Origin: Kluyvera cryocrescens NBRC 102467
GTDB taxonomy: Bacteria; Pseudomonadota; Gammaproteobacteria; Enterobacterales; Enterobacteriaceae
Assembly: GCF_001571285.1 (NCBI RefSeq)
Contig: NZ_BCTM01000010.1
Location: forward strand, 1-64,000
Length of the DNA: 64,000 nucleotides
Direction of reading: 5' to 3'
The first letter of the stretch is position 1. The number at the start of each line of letters is the position of its first letter. The notes under the pieces are model-generated. The model worked only from the letters and a program-made list of their open reading frames with translations. It searched no databases and was not told the DNA's origin. This document shows, in pieces, positions 1 through 8,983 of this stretch. The position numbers were made by a program, and so were the translations under genes.

Positions 1-3
1 GAG

Positions 4-23
4 TTAATAATGCGTATTATTAA
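4..23. promoter_or_regulatory. AT-rich palindrome upstream of ybdO
   Basis: Two perfect 8-nt arms (TTAATAAT and ATTATTAA) are separated by gcgt, about 180 nt before the ybdO start. The sequence shows dyad symmetry only; whether a regulator binds it is unknown. Confidence 0.35.
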
Positions 24-199
24 TTAAAAAAACACATGATATAAAAATACCAAATGTGAATTCATCTTTATTTAACGGTAGCTAACCACGCAAGTTCTGA
101 TATATTTAGCAAGGTTTCAGATGTTTTTAAGTTTTACGAATACACGGATTGTATTGATAAGGGAATTGAATACACCCCTGAGATTTATAAGGATAGTTT

Positions 200-1114
200 A
201 TGGCAAACCTTTATGACCTGAAGCGATTCGATCTTAATTTATTAGTTATTTTCGAATGTATTTACCAGCATCTTAGTATCAGTAAGGCAGCAGAGATGCT
301 GTTTATTACTCCCTCGGCCGTTAGCCAATCCCTGCAGCGCCTACGCACACAGCTTAACGATCCTCTTTTTGTTCGTTCCGGAAAGGGAATAACCCCAACG
401 ACCGTTGCCACGAATCTTCATCAGCATCTATCCAAAAATCTTAATCAATTGGAACAGACGATTAACATGATGGGTAGCGTTGAGCTGGAAAAAAAGTTTG
501 TGATCTACGGCCCCGAGCTCAATTTTACTCCCCGACTCGCCGACTTTATGAATGCACTATTGGCCGAACCGGATCTGCAAATTGAATATCACGACTTTGC
601 GACGACCAGCGATAGCGGAGAAAACCTGCTTCACTACCGCAAAGCGGATATCATCTTCACCACCACCGCTATACACAACCGATCTTTGGTCTGCGAAAAG
701 TTTCTTGATGTCAAAGTGATACTCGTCTGTCGGGAAGATCATCCTCGGCTCGGGAGTTTCGCTACGCTAGAACAAGTACTGAAGGAAAGGTTCACCCATT
801 ATGATGTGCAGGATCCATGGATAAAACAATATCAATACGACACTGATACGCGCTGGGCAGAGCGTAAATTTGCATTTCGCTCATCCTCATTTATCTCGAT
901 TATAAATGCTATTCACAAAACTGATTTAATTGGCCTAATGCCCTATTCCTATTTCACTATGTTGAAAGACTCTCTTCGATTAAAAGAGGTTGTACTTTCC
1001 ACACCGCTACCCGAAATAAGCATTTACACCCTCTATAACCGTGCATCACTTAACTCTGAATTATTCACAAGAATAATTGAAAAGTTAATACCAGGCCCAT
1101 CTGGTGAGAATTAA
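200..1114 (+). CDS. ybdO: LysR-family transcriptional regulator YbdO
   Basis: A 304-residue LysR-type regulator. The N-terminal winged helix-turn-helix covers about residues 8-66 and includes ISKAAEML and TPSAVSQSLQRL; the rest is a LysR effector-binding domain. The ATG has an AAGGA ribosome site at 189-193. It lies next to ybdN and ybdM in the same order as the E. coli ybdO-ybdN-ybdM group, which supports the symbol. Its codons and flanks are clearly more AT-rich than the enterobactin genes that follow. The effector and targets are not visible; the inverted repeat at 1145-1181 before ybdN is a possible target. Confidence 0.9.
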   Translation: MANLYDLKRFDLNLLVIFECIYQHLSISKAAEMLFITPSAVSQSLQRLRTQLNDPLFVRSGKGITPTTVATNLHQHLSKNLNQLEQTINMMGSVELEKKFVIYGPELNFTPRLADFMNALLAEPDLQIEYHDFATTSDSGENLLHYRKADIIFTTTAIHNRSLVCEKFLDVKVILVCREDHPRLGSFATLEQVLKERFTHYDVQDPWIKQYQYDTDTRWAERKFAFRSSSFISIINAIHKTDLIGLMPYSYFTMLKDSLRLKEVVLSTPLPEISIYTLYNRASLNSELFTRIIEKLIPGPSGEN

Positions 1115-1144
1115 AAGTTCATAACAATTAAAAAAATATTCTGA

Positions 1145-1181
1145 AATATGATTATTCATGCTCATAGAGAATAATCATATT
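1145..1181. promoter_or_regulatory. 12-nt-arm inverted repeat between ybdO and ybdN
   Basis: Perfect arms AATATGATTATT (1145-1156) and AATAATCATATT (1170-1181) enclose a 13-nt spacer. The site is 30 nt after the ybdO stop and about 50 nt before the ybdN start. It is too AT-rich and lacks the T-run of a good intrinsic terminator, so an operator is at least as likely. The bound protein is unknown. Confidence 0.5.
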
Positions 1182-1234
1182 ATCTTAGGGTAAAGACTCG
1201 ATTCGACTCACTCATCAACAAGGATGATCTACGT

Positions 1235-2461
1235 ATGTCCATGGTCAAAATCCCGTTATCCCAGTCGGTACTGGACGCGACGTACGACCGTATTGCCTGG
1301 ACGCTGGATAATTTCTCCCGTACTTGCGTTTCATTTTCCGGCGGTAAAGATTCGACCGTCATGCTGCATTTAACCGCACAGATGGCGCGTGCGCGAGGCA
1401 AAAAAATCTGCGTACTGTTTATTGACTGGGAAGCCCAATTTACTTTCACCATCAGCCACTGCGAAAAATTACGCGCGCTGTATGAAGATGTTATTGAGGA
1501 CTTTTACTGGGTTGCATTGCCGCTGACAACGCAAAACTCACTGACCCAATTTACGCCTGAATGGCAATGCTGGGAGCCGGGGATAAAATGGGTACGACAG
1601 CCGCCGGATTACGCCATCACCGATCCTGGCTTCTTTCCCTTTTATCAACCGGGCATCACCTTCGAACTGTTCGTGCAGAAGTTTGCCGACTGGTTTTCCG
1701 GTCAGCGTCCGGCCGCGGTCATGGTCGGTATCCGCGCCGACGAATCCTATAACCGCTTTCTAACCATTGCTTCCCAGCGCAAACGCCGTTTTGCCGATGA
1801 TAAACCCTGGACAACCGTTGCCCCGGGAAATCACGCCTGGTACGTCTATCCTATTTACGATTGGAAAACCGCCGATATCTGGACCTGGTTTGCCAAAAGC
1901 AAACAGCCCTACAACCCGCTCTACGACCTGATGTTTCAGGCTGGCGTACCGCTGCGCTATATGCGCATCTGCGAACCATTTGGCCCCGAACAGCGCCAGG
2001 GGCTATGGCTTTATCACGTACTGGAGCCGGAACGCTGGGCGGATATGTGTCAGCGAGTTAGCGGCGTACACAGCGGTGGAATCTATGCCGGCCAGGATAA
2101 TCAGTTCTACGGGCATCGTAAAATCGACAAACCGCAAAACTACAGCTGGCAAAGCTATGCCAATTTCTTGCTGCAAAGTATGCCGGAGAGCACGGCCAAC
2201 CACTACCGCAACAAAATTGCCGTCTATCTCCACTGGTACCAAAAACAGGGCTGGGAAAATATTCCGGAAAGCCAGGAAAAGGACCTAGGCTCAAAAGATA
2301 TACCGTCCTGGCGAAGGATATGTAAGGTGCTGTTAAGTAATGATTACTGGTGCCGGATGCTGTCCTTTAGCCCGACGAAAGCCAGCCACTACCAACGCTA
2401 TCGCACGCGCATGGAACAAAAACGTCAACAATGGGGACTTTTATGCGACAACGACTTATAG
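1235..2461 (+). CDS. ybdN: PAPS-reductase/ATP-pyrophosphatase-like protein YbdN
   Basis: A 408-residue protein of the phosphoadenosine phosphosulfate reductase superfamily. The PP-loop SGGKDS lies at residues 35-40 in the context SFSGGKDSTVMLHL, which indicates binding and alpha-beta cleavage of an adenine nucleotide. The long C-terminal part matches the enterobacterial YbdN/DUF3440-type extension. An AAGGA site about 9 nt before the ATG supports this start; a second ATG two codons in is possible. The 3' end overlaps ybdM by 19 nt, so the two are probably co-translated. YbdN-like enzymes often sit next to ParB/sulfiredoxin-like partners, as here. The substrate is unknown. Confidence 0.9.
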   Translation: MSMVKIPLSQSVLDATYDRIAWTLDNFSRTCVSFSGGKDSTVMLHLTAQMARARGKKICVLFIDWEAQFTFTISHCEKLRALYEDVIEDFYWVALPLTTQNSLTQFTPEWQCWEPGIKWVRQPPDYAITDPGFFPFYQPGITFELFVQKFADWFSGQRPAAVMVGIRADESYNRFLTIASQRKRRFADDKPWTTVAPGNHAWYVYPIYDWKTADIWTWFAKSKQPYNPLYDLMFQAGVPLRYMRICEPFGPEQRQGLWLYHVLEPERWADMCQRVSGVHSGGIYAGQDNQFYGHRKIDKPQNYSWQSYANFLLQSMPESTANHYRNKIAVYLHWYQKQGWENIPESQEKDLGSKDIPSWRRICKVLLSNDYWCRMLSFSPTKASHYQRYRTRMEQKRQQWGLLCDNDL

Positions 2462-3069
2462 AGCAGATGCATCTCTACCTACAACCCCTCACCCTTGAGG
2501 AAAAAATCGACGCCCTGAACGAGTTTCGCCAGGCGCTGCATGAAGAAAGCCCGTTCAAGGATCAGCCCGTTGACTGCGTGCTGTGGGTCAAAGAGGAACA
2601 GGTTTTCCCTAACAGCTACAACCCCAACAACATGGCGCCGCAGGAAAAAAGGCTGCTGACAAAATCGCTGGAAAACGATGGTTTTACCCAGCCCATTGTG
2701 GTGTTCGAGCAAAAGGATAAGCGCTTTGAAATTGTTGATGGATTTCATCGACACCTGCTGTCGCAGTCAAAGGCTGCGTTGAAAAAGCGCTTTCACGGCT
2801 ATGTACCGGTCGCTCAACTCGAACAAAACGACCACTCGCTATCGACAAGAATGGCTGCGACCATTCGTCACAACCGTGCCCGCGGCCGCCACCAGATAAG
2901 CGCCATGTCTGAAATTGTGCGCGAACTCAGCCAGCTCGGCTGGAGCGATGAAAAAATGGCGAAAGAACTGGGGATGGACGCAGACGAAGTGCTGCGGTTG
3001 AAGCAGATTAACGGCCTGTGCGAAATGTTTGGCAATCGCCAGTTCTCACAGGCCTGGACGGTCAAATAG
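2443..3069 (+). CDS. ybdM: ParB/sulfiredoxin-like nuclease-fold protein YbdM
   Basis: A 208-residue protein. Its N-terminal half resembles the ParB/Srx fold (EIVDGFHRH near residue 100, then a basic stretch TIRHNRARG), followed by a helix-turn-helix-like part containing MAKELGMDADEVLRLKQ. The ATG at 2443 is preceded at 6 nt by GGGG; an in-frame ATG at 2431 has no such site and was not chosen. It overlaps the end of ybdN, which indicates coupled expression of this conserved pair. Its stop codon abuts the convergent ybdL stop with no gap. Function is unproven; DNA or nucleotide binding is inferred from the fold. Confidence 0.85.
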   Translation: MRQRLIEQMHLYLQPLTLEEKIDALNEFRQALHEESPFKDQPVDCVLWVKEEQVFPNSYNPNNMAPQEKRLLTKSLENDGFTQPIVVFEQKDKRFEIVDGFHRHLLSQSKAALKKRFHGYVPVAQLEQNDHSLSTRMAATIRHNRARGRHQISAMSEIVRELSQLGWSDEKMAKELGMDADEVLRLKQINGLCEMFGNRQFSQAWTVK

Positions 3070-4230
3070 TTAGAGACGACACAGGCGCTCGGCGGCGGCC
3101 AGCAAGGTTGATTCCTGTTTGGCAAAACACAGGCGAATCAGCTTATGCGGGAATGGATCTGCACAGAATACCGATAGCGGTATCGCCGCCACGCCTACTT
3201 CTGTGGTTAGCCACTGGCAGAAGCTCACATCATCCAGAGAAGAAATTTCGCTGTAGTCGGCAAGCAGGAAGTAAGTGCCTTCGCAGGGCAGCAGCTTCAA
3301 TCGGCTCTGGCTCAAGGCGTCAATAAACAGGTCGCGCCGCGCGCGGTAAAAATCCGGCAGTTGCCGATAATGTTCGGGTTCGGCGCGCAGCATATCCGCA
3401 AGCGCCAGTTGTGCCGGCGTGTTAACGGCAAAGGTTAGATACTGGTGTACCTTGCGAAGTTCGGCGCTAATCGCCGCAGGCGCAACGCAGTAACCCACTT
3501 TCCAGCCGGTCATATGATAGGTTTTACCAAACGACGACACCGCCACCGCCCGTTCGCGAAGCGCCGGATGCGCTAGCACGCTGGCGTGGCCCGCGTCGGC
3601 AAAGCAGATATGCTCATACACTTCATCGCTCAGCACGTAGATTTCCCGCTCGGCAATCGCCTGCCAGAGTGCGTCAAAATCCGCAGACTGCCACACCGTC
3701 GCCGACGGATTATGCGGGGTGTTGAGAATAACCAATCGGGTTTTCTCACTTAGCTGCGCGGTAAACTGCTGCCAATCGACGCGAAAATGCGGGGGCTGCA
3801 GCGCAATACGCTTCACGATGCCGCCGGAAAGTTCTACCGCCGGGGCATAGCTGTCGTAGCTCGGGTCAAAACAGATAACCTCATCACCTTCTCGAACCAG
3901 CGCAGTGATTACCGCATACAGTGCTTCGGTTGCACCCGCAGTTACCGTAATGTCGCTATTCACGTCCGGCGTGTGGCCATACAGCGCGGCGGTTTTCTCG
4001 GCAATAGCCTCACGCAGCGCCAGCGCCCCGGTCATCGGTGCATACTGGTTTGCGCCGCTGGCAACGTGGTGCGCCAACCGCGACTGAAGATAACTCGGGC
4101 CGTCAAAATCCGGAAATCCCTGGGAAAGGTTAATGGCCTGGTGCTTTTGCGCCAGCGCGCTCATCTGGGTAAAAATCGTCGTACCGAGATTGGGAAGTTT
4201 GCTTTGAGGGATGAGTTGCTTTGTTGTCAT
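3070..4230 (-). CDS. ybdL: methionine aminotransferase YbdL (PLP class I/II)
   Basis: A 386-residue fold-type I PLP aminotransferase, full length for the family. PLP-site residues are visible: Lys236 in SSFGKTYHMTGW, Asp202 in SDEVYEH and Asn174 in NTPHNP. E. coli YbdL prefers methionine as amino donor and makes 4-methylthio-2-oxobutanoate; the same activity is inferred here. A tandem met-box-like sequence lies 70-80 nt upstream (4298-4313), which fits control by MetJ. It is convergent with ybdM with no intergenic base. It follows ybdD on the same strand but has its own putative regulatory region. E. coli ybdH, usually nearby, is absent. Confidence 0.93.
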   Translation of the reverse strand: MTTKQLIPQSKLPNLGTTIFTQMSALAQKHQAINLSQGFPDFDGPSYLQSRLAHHVASGANQYAPMTGALALREAIAEKTAALYGHTPDVNSDITVTAGATEALYAVITALVREGDEVICFDPSYDSYAPAVELSGGIVKRIALQPPHFRVDWQQFTAQLSEKTRLVILNTPHNPSATVWQSADFDALWQAIAEREIYVLSDEVYEHICFADAGHASVLAHPALRERAVAVSSFGKTYHMTGWKVGYCVAPAAISAELRKVHQYLTFAVNTPAQLALADMLRAEPEHYRQLPDFYRARRDLFIDALSQSRLKLLPCEGTYFLLADYSEISSLDDVSFCQWLTTEVGVAAIPLSVFCADPFPHKLIRLCFAKQESTLLAAAERLCRL

Positions 4231-4297
4231 GAGTTATCTGCCGCTCGAAGAACCAGTGTTAACAGCAATATAACACGGTGAACGGACTTGGCAATCA

Positions 4298-4313
4298 AGA
4301 CGTTTAGATGTCT
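4298..4313. promoter_or_regulatory. putative MetJ operator (two adjacent met boxes)
   Basis: Two adjacent 8-mers, AGACGTTT and AGATGTCT, each match the met-box consensus AGACGTCT at 7 of 8 positions. Adjacent boxes are the normal minimum for cooperative MetJ binding. The site is upstream of ybdL, a methionine aminotransferase, so repression by MetJ with S-adenosylmethionine is a reasonable inference. Confidence 0.65.
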
Positions 4314-4320
4314 AAAGCGA

Positions 4321-4518
4321 TCAGCAGCATTTGGCGCCGCCTTTGCCGCCGTATCGTGCATCCTGACGGTCGCGGAAAAACGCTTCGTAGGTCATCGGCG
4401 TCTGGTCGGGATGATTGATACGCATATGTTCGACATAGTTGTCGTAGTCCGGCACGCCAATCATCATTTTTGCTGCCTGACCAAGGTATTTGCCGGCTTT
4501 CGAAAGGGTATCAAACAT
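4321..4518 (-). CDS. ybdD: small CstA-associated protein YbdD
   Basis: A 65-residue soluble protein of the YbdD/YjiX family. These are encoded directly after CstA-type carbon-starvation transporters (ybdD after cstA, yjiX after btsT in E. coli). Conserved features visible are [13 protein letters not shown], a central PMTYEEFF-like segment (here PMTYEAFF) and a Cys-Cys C terminus. It starts 59 nt after the cstA stop, with a hairpin in between, so it is probably the second gene of a cstA-ybdD operon. The family is linked to pyruvate/peptide transporters; its molecular role is not established. Confidence 0.93.
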   Translation of the reverse strand: MFDTLSKAGKYLGQAAKMMIGVPDYDNYVEHMRINHPDQTPMTYEAFFRDRQDARYGGKGGAKCC

Positions 4519-4538
4519 CTTGTTTTCCTTTTAGCATC

Positions 4539-4567
4539 AACCCGACCTCACATCATGAGGCCGGGTT
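4539..4567. terminator. hairpin between cstA and ybdD
   Basis: Eleven-nt arms (4539-4549 and 4557-4567) pair with one mismatch around a 7-nt loop. On the minus strand the hairpin sits in the cstA-ybdD gap and has only a weak T-rich tail, so it is more likely an mRNA-stabilising or attenuating structure, or a REP-like remnant, than a full terminator. Confidence 0.45.
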
Positions 4568-4577
4568 ACGGATGTCA

Positions 4578-6683
4578 TTAATGGGCACGCTTCGCCGCAG
4601 CAACCAGATTCTCCGCATCAGCCGGCATTGGCTCATACGGGGTCTCTTTCGCCGTCGGTTTGTCTTCTTTCAACGCCGCCAGCGCAGTCTTGATAGAGAA
4701 CACGGCCAGTACCACCACCACGACCATAAAGAATATCGTGAGGCCCGCATCGAGGCGGTTGTTGAATACCAACTGCGACAGCTGTGATTCCGTGTACTGC
4801 GGAGGAATGTTACCGCTGTCGATCATCGCCTGGAACTTATTGGCAATCGCCAGGAAGCCCACTTTGGTATCGGCGCTGAACGATTTCTGCCAGCCCGCCA
4901 CCAGCGTACAGATCAGCAGCCATGCCGTTGGCACCAGGGCCACCCACGCATAGCGCTGACGTTTCATCTTGAACAGTACCACCGCACAGAGCATCAGCGC
5001 CATGCCTGCCAGCATCTGGTTCGCAATACCGAACAGCGGCCACAGGGTATTAATGCCGCCCAGCGGGTCAACCACCCCTTGATGCAGGAAGTAGCCCCAG
5101 GCCAGCACGCACAGCGCCGTCGCCAGCAGGTTCGCCGGCAGAGAGTCGGTACGCTTAAGCCCCGGGCTGATAACGCCCAGCAGATCCTGCAGCATAAAGC
5201 GTGCCGCACGGGTGCCGGCGTCCACCGCGGTCAGAATAAACAGCGCTTCAAACAAAATAGCGAAGTGATACCAGAACGACACATCCATCAGGCCACCCAG
5301 CGCACCGTGGAGGATGTAAGCCATCCCCACCGCCAGCGTCGGCGCACCGCCCGCACGTGAAATAATCGACTGCTCGCCCACTTCGTTAGCAATTTGATGC
5401 AGCAGGTCAGGCGTAACCGCAAAGCCCCAGCTACTGACCACCTGCGCCGCCGAAGCGACGACATCAACGGTACCCGCAGGCGCCAGCATTGCCATTGGGC
5501 TGTTCATCGCAAAGTAAACGCCCGGATCGATAATACAGGCGGAAACCAGCGCCATAATGGCGACGAATGATTCCATCAGCATGCCGCCGTAGCCGATAAA
5601 GCAGGCCTGGCCTTCGTTCGCCAGCATCTTCGGCGTGGTGCCGGATGAAATCAGGGCGTGGAAGCCTGACACCGCCCCGCAGGCAATGGTGATGAACAGG
5701 AACGGGAACAGATCGCCGGTCCACACCGGGCCAGTACCATCGATAAACTTGGTCAACGCCGGCATGGTAAGGGTTGGGCGCATAATCAAAATACCAATCG
5801 CCAACCCGACGATAGTCCCGATTTTCAGGAAGGTAGAGAGATAGTCGCGCGGAGCCAGCAGCAGCCACACCGGCAGAACCGAGGCCACAAAGCCATAGCC
5901 CACCAGCATCCAGGTCAACTGTACGCCGGTATAGTCAAACCACGGAGCCCAGGTTTCGCTCGCTGCCACCCAGCCGCCGGAAATGATGGCAAACACCAGC
6001 AGCACCAGACCAATCACCGACACCTCGCCGATACGTCCAGGACGCAGATAGCGGATATAGATCCCCATAAACAGCGCCAGTGGAATGGTAAAGGCCACGG
6101 TGTAGGTGCCCCACGGACTGTGGGTCAGCGCTTTCACCACGATCATCGCCAGTACTGCCAGAATGATCACCATAATCATAAAGGTAGCAATCAGCGCAAT
6201 CACGCCAGCCGTCGGCCCCATTTCCTCTTTGACCAGCTCACCCAACGAGCGGCCGTCGCGGCGGGTAGAGACAAACAGCACCATAAAGTCCTGCACCGCC
6301 CCTGCCAACACAACCCCGGCCAGCAGCCAGATCATACCCGGCAGATAGCCCATCTGTGCCGCCAGCACCGGCCCCACCAGCGGGCCTGCCCCGGCAATCG
6401 CCGCGAAATGGTGGCCAAACAGCACCTTTTTGTCCGTTGGTACATAGTCGAGACCATCGTTATGACGCACGGCTGGCGTCATACGCGTTGGGTCAACCTG
6501 AAGTACGTTTTTCGCAATGTAGAGACCGTAAAAACGGTAGGCGATGAGGTAAACGCAGACCGCCGCCACGACGATCCACAGCGCGTTGATCTGTTCACCG
6601 CGATTAAGCGCGATATAACCAAGGGCAAAGGCTCCAACAATGGAGAGCAATGCCCATATAAGGTATTTCCCTGAATTGTTCAT
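4578..6683 (-). CDS. cstA: carbon starvation protein / pyruvate-peptide transporter CstA
   Basis: A 701-residue polytopic inner-membrane protein, the same length as E. coli CstA, with some 16-18 hydrophobic segments. Family signatures include the long conserved FGHHFAAIAGAGPLVGP stretch near residues 89-105, and GVISPGLKRTDS. CstA imports peptides and pyruvate on carbon limitation. The upstream region has a CRP-half-site pair at 6784-6799, which fits the known cAMP-CRP dependence of cstA. The ATG begins MNNSGKYLIW. Co-transcription with ybdD is likely. Confidence 0.96.
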   Translation of the reverse strand: MNNSGKYLIWALLSIVGAFALGYIALNRGEQINALWIVVAAVCVYLIAYRFYGLYIAKNVLQVDPTRMTPAVRHNDGLDYVPTDKKVLFGHHFAAIAGAGPLVGPVLAAQMGYLPGMIWLLAGVVLAGAVQDFMVLFVSTRRDGRSLGELVKEEMGPTAGVIALIATFMIMVIILAVLAMIVVKALTHSPWGTYTVAFTIPLALFMGIYIRYLRPGRIGEVSVIGLVLLVFAIISGGWVAASETWAPWFDYTGVQLTWMLVGYGFVASVLPVWLLLAPRDYLSTFLKIGTIVGLAIGILIMRPTLTMPALTKFIDGTGPVWTGDLFPFLFITIACGAVSGFHALISSGTTPKMLANEGQACFIGYGGMLMESFVAIMALVSACIIDPGVYFAMNSPMAMLAPAGTVDVVASAAQVVSSWGFAVTPDLLHQIANEVGEQSIISRAGGAPTLAVGMAYILHGALGGLMDVSFWYHFAILFEALFILTAVDAGTRAARFMLQDLLGVISPGLKRTDSLPANLLATALCVLAWGYFLHQGVVDPLGGINTLWPLFGIANQMLAGMALMLCAVVLFKMKRQRYAWVALVPTAWLLICTLVAGWQKSFSADTKVGFLAIANKFQAMIDSGNIPPQYTESQLSQLVFNNRLDAGLTIFFMVVVVVLAVFSIKTALAALKEDKPTAKETPYEPMPADAENLVAAAKRAH

Positions 6684-6783
6684 AGTTATTGTCCGTATCA
6701 GTAGCAGAGGATGTTACATTTTGTGTCCATAGCAACACCTCTGATTTAACATCCTTGAAACTGATATGAACAGGAAGAGAACC

Positions 6784-6799
6784 TGACATTTACATCACA
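6784..6799. promoter_or_regulatory. putative CRP site upstream of cstA
   Basis: TGACA-N6-TCACA at 6784-6799: the right half matches the CRP consensus perfectly and the left half is degenerate. It lies about 100 nt before the cstA start. E. coli cstA is CRP-activated, so the assignment is plausible but rests on one good half-site. Confidence 0.45.
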
Positions 6800-6889
6800 T
6801 TGTTAACGGGATCACTTAACGGCGGAAAATGGCTGAATTATCACGGGAAGAAGGGTGAACTGATCGTGATAGGAATGAATTGCAGGACA

Positions 6890-6931
6890 GGACGGATGGC
6901 GTAGTGCGTATTTGGCCTCGCCCATCCGTCC
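6890..6931. terminator. hairpin downstream of entH
   Basis: Perfect 10-nt arms (GGACGGATGG at 6890-6899, CCATCCGTCC at 6922-6931) lie 15 nt beyond the entH stop, at the end of the entCEBAH operon. There is no clear T-run on the minus strand, so termination is possible but not certain. Confidence 0.5.
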
Positions 6932-6945
6932 CATCAATTTACGGT

Positions 6946-7359
6946 TTAGCCCAATACGGCAGTCCCTAATCGGCAGGTACAGCAGCGTCGGCCCTGCTCA
7001 TCAAATACCACAATTTCCCAGCTCTGGCTTTGGCGGCCAAGATGCAGCGGCTGACACACCGCGCGCACCTGCCCCTGCGATACCGGACGGTGGTGCGACG
7101 CATTGAGCTCGGTCCCTACCACGCACTGGCCGTCGCGGGTCATCAGAAAACCCGCCATCGACCCTAGCGTCTCCGCCAGCGCCGCTGAGGCACCGCCGTG
7201 CAGCAGGCCAAACGGCTGATGCGTGCGGCTATCAACCGGCATGACCGCTTCCAGACTATCGTCGCCGATATGGGTATAGACAATCCCCAGATGCGCCACC
7301 ATGGTGTTATCGCTGGTGGCATTCAGCTCGTCGAGCGTTAAATGACGTTTCCAGATCAT
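6946..7359 (-). CDS. entH: enterobactin proofreading thioesterase EntH
   Basis: A 137-residue hotdog-fold thioesterase, the family's usual length. The conserved [14 protein letters not shown] contains the catalytic-region Gly and Glu. EntH hydrolyses wrongly loaded aryl or acyl groups from the EntB/EntF carrier domains and so clears blocked enterobactin synthase. The start [11 protein letters not shown] begins one base after the entA stop (TGA-G-ATG), so a longer upstream extension is not credible. Last gene of the Fur-controlled entCEBAH operon. Confidence 0.95.
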   Translation of the reverse strand: MIWKRHLTLDELNATSDNTMVAHLGIVYTHIGDDSLEAVMPVDSRTHQPFGLLHGGASAALAETLGSMAGFLMTRDGQCVVGTELNASHHRPVSQGQVRAVCQPLHLGRQSQSWEIVVFDEQGRRCCTCRLGTAVLG

Positions 7360-7360
7360 C

Positions 7361-8116
7361 TCAAGCCCCCAACGTTGAACCACCGTCCACCACGATATCC
7401 TGTAGCGTGATATGGCTAGCGCTGCTCGACGCGAGGAACAAAATGGTATTCGCGATCTCGTGCGGCCGGGCAATTTTACCCAGCGGAATACCCAGCTTAA
7501 ACTGCTCGGCAAAACCGCGAATTCGCTGCTGTTCGGCATCATCGCTCACCCACAGCACGCGCTGCATATCGGTGTCAGTGGAGCCCGGCGAGACGATATT
7601 ACACCGTACCCCTGCCCCTGCCAGCTCAAGACCGACGGTCAGCGCCAGGCTTTTCAACGCCGCTTTCGATGCGCCGTAGGCGCTCATGCCCATGCGCGGC
7701 GTGTGCGCGGCGTCAGAGGCGACGGTCACAATCGCCCCGCCCTGCTGGCGGCGGAACTGCGACATCGTCTGCTGAAACAGGTTAAATGCGCCGCCCACGT
7801 TCACCGCAAAGGTCTGCTGCCAATCGGCAAGGCTCAGCGTATCCGTGGCCCCCATGCGCAGGATCCCGGCGGCATTAACCAGTACGTCAAGCCGCTCGGT
7901 TTTCGCCAGCACGCGTTCGCACACCTGCGCGACATGCTGCGCATCCGCCACATCCAGCACTTCAGTGGCAAACGGATAATCCTCACCGTCAAACGCGAGG
8001 TCGAAACCGGTAACCGTGGCGCCGGCTTCAACAAATGCCAGCGCGGTAGCGTGCCCGATGCCTTTTCCGGCACCGGTGACCCACACCGTCTGGCCGTTAA
8101 AATCCAGCCCAGCCAT
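7361..8116 (-). CDS. entA: 2,3-dihydro-2,3-dihydroxybenzoate dehydrogenase EntA
   Basis: A 251-residue short-chain dehydrogenase. The NAD-binding TGAGKGIG motif is at residues 14-21 and the catalytic triad is visible as Ser134, Tyr147 and Lys151 (YGASK). It oxidises 2,3-dihydro-2,3-dihydroxybenzoate to 2,3-dihydroxybenzoate with NAD, the third step of the enterobactin precursor pathway. Its ATG overlaps the entB stop as TAATG, so translation is coupled. entH follows after one base. Confidence 0.97.
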   Translation of the reverse strand: MAGLDFNGQTVWVTGAGKGIGHATALAFVEAGATVTGFDLAFDGEDYPFATEVLDVADAQHVAQVCERVLAKTERLDVLVNAAGILRMGATDTLSLADWQQTFAVNVGGAFNLFQQTMSQFRRQQGGAIVTVASDAAHTPRMGMSAYGASKAALKSLALTVGLELAGAGVRCNIVSPGSTDTDMQRVLWVSDDAEQQRIRGFAEQFKLGIPLGKIARPHEIANTILFLASSSASHITLQDIVVDGGSTLGA

Positions 8117-8970
8117 TATTTCACCTCACGAGAAAGCAACGCCCACCAGGCATCAATGCTCGGGTTTTTCGCTAGCATCACGAAGTCGATATCGCCATGC
8201 GCTTTGCGCCAACGAGCGGCCAGCGCCATCATGCGCACCGAATCAAGGCCGTAATCAATCAGGTTATCGTCATCGAACGGCTCGTCGGATTCGTCCAACA
8301 GCGGCAGCACCAGCGCACGCAGCGCTTCTTTGCTGGCCGGGATAGACGGCAGCAGTTCGTCCGTCATCACCACGCGACCGCTACGCCCCGCTACGTACTT
8401 CAGTGACATCAGATGCTCATCGCGGCTGAAGTCCGCCAGCGCGTCGGCAACGAAGAACGGTTTAATATCACGCATAAAAGCATCGGTGGCGGTTGTCATG
8501 CAGCCAATATGCGCGTAGACACCGGTGATGATCAGCTGGTTGCGGCCGCTCTCTTTCAGCATCTGCTCCAGCGGCGAGCGGTGAAACGCGCTATAGCGCC
8601 ATTTCACCAGCACGGTGTCGGCTTCGTCCGGAGCCAGCGCAGCAATCACCCGCTGCTGTTCAGGCGAACGGGTCAAACCCGGCCCCCACATATCATTCAG
8701 CAGCGCCCGATCCTCATCGCTCTGCTCTTTTGGCTGCGCGGTGTAATACACCGGAATACCATTCTTTTTGCAGAAATCACGCAGCGCGGCGATGTTGGCC
8801 ACCACCGTGTCCATCATCTCGCTATCGTCACCCCAGAAATTGAGGAAATACTCCTGCATATCGTGAATCAGCAGCGCCGCGCGCGCCGGTTCGAACGCCC
8901 AGTCAACCTTGTTTTCAGGAAGATCCAGCGCGGTCGGCAGCGCGTAGCCCTGTAGTTTAGGAATCGCCAT
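8116..8970 (-). CDS. entB: isochorismatase / aryl carrier protein EntB
   Basis: A 284-residue bifunctional protein. The N-terminal isochorismatase domain (about 1-205, with HDMQEYF near residue 35) converts isochorismate to dihydro-dihydroxybenzoate and pyruvate. The C-terminal aryl carrier domain carries the phosphopantetheine serine at Ser244 in DYGLDSVRMM, the target of EntD. EntE loads 2,3-dihydroxybenzoate onto that arm for EntF. It lies 13 nt after entE and overlaps entA by one base. Confidence 0.97.
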   Translation of the reverse strand: MAIPKLQGYALPTALDLPENKVDWAFEPARAALLIHDMQEYFLNFWGDDSEMMDTVVANIAALRDFCKKNGIPVYYTAQPKEQSDEDRALLNDMWGPGLTRSPEQQRVIAALAPDEADTVLVKWRYSAFHRSPLEQMLKESGRNQLIITGVYAHIGCMTTATDAFMRDIKPFFVADALADFSRDEHLMSLKYVAGRSGRVVMTDELLPSIPASKEALRALVLPLLDESDEPFDDDNLIDYGLDSVRMMALAARWRKAHGDIDFVMLAKNPSIDAWWALLSREVK

Positions 8971-8983
8971 ATTGTTTTCTCCT

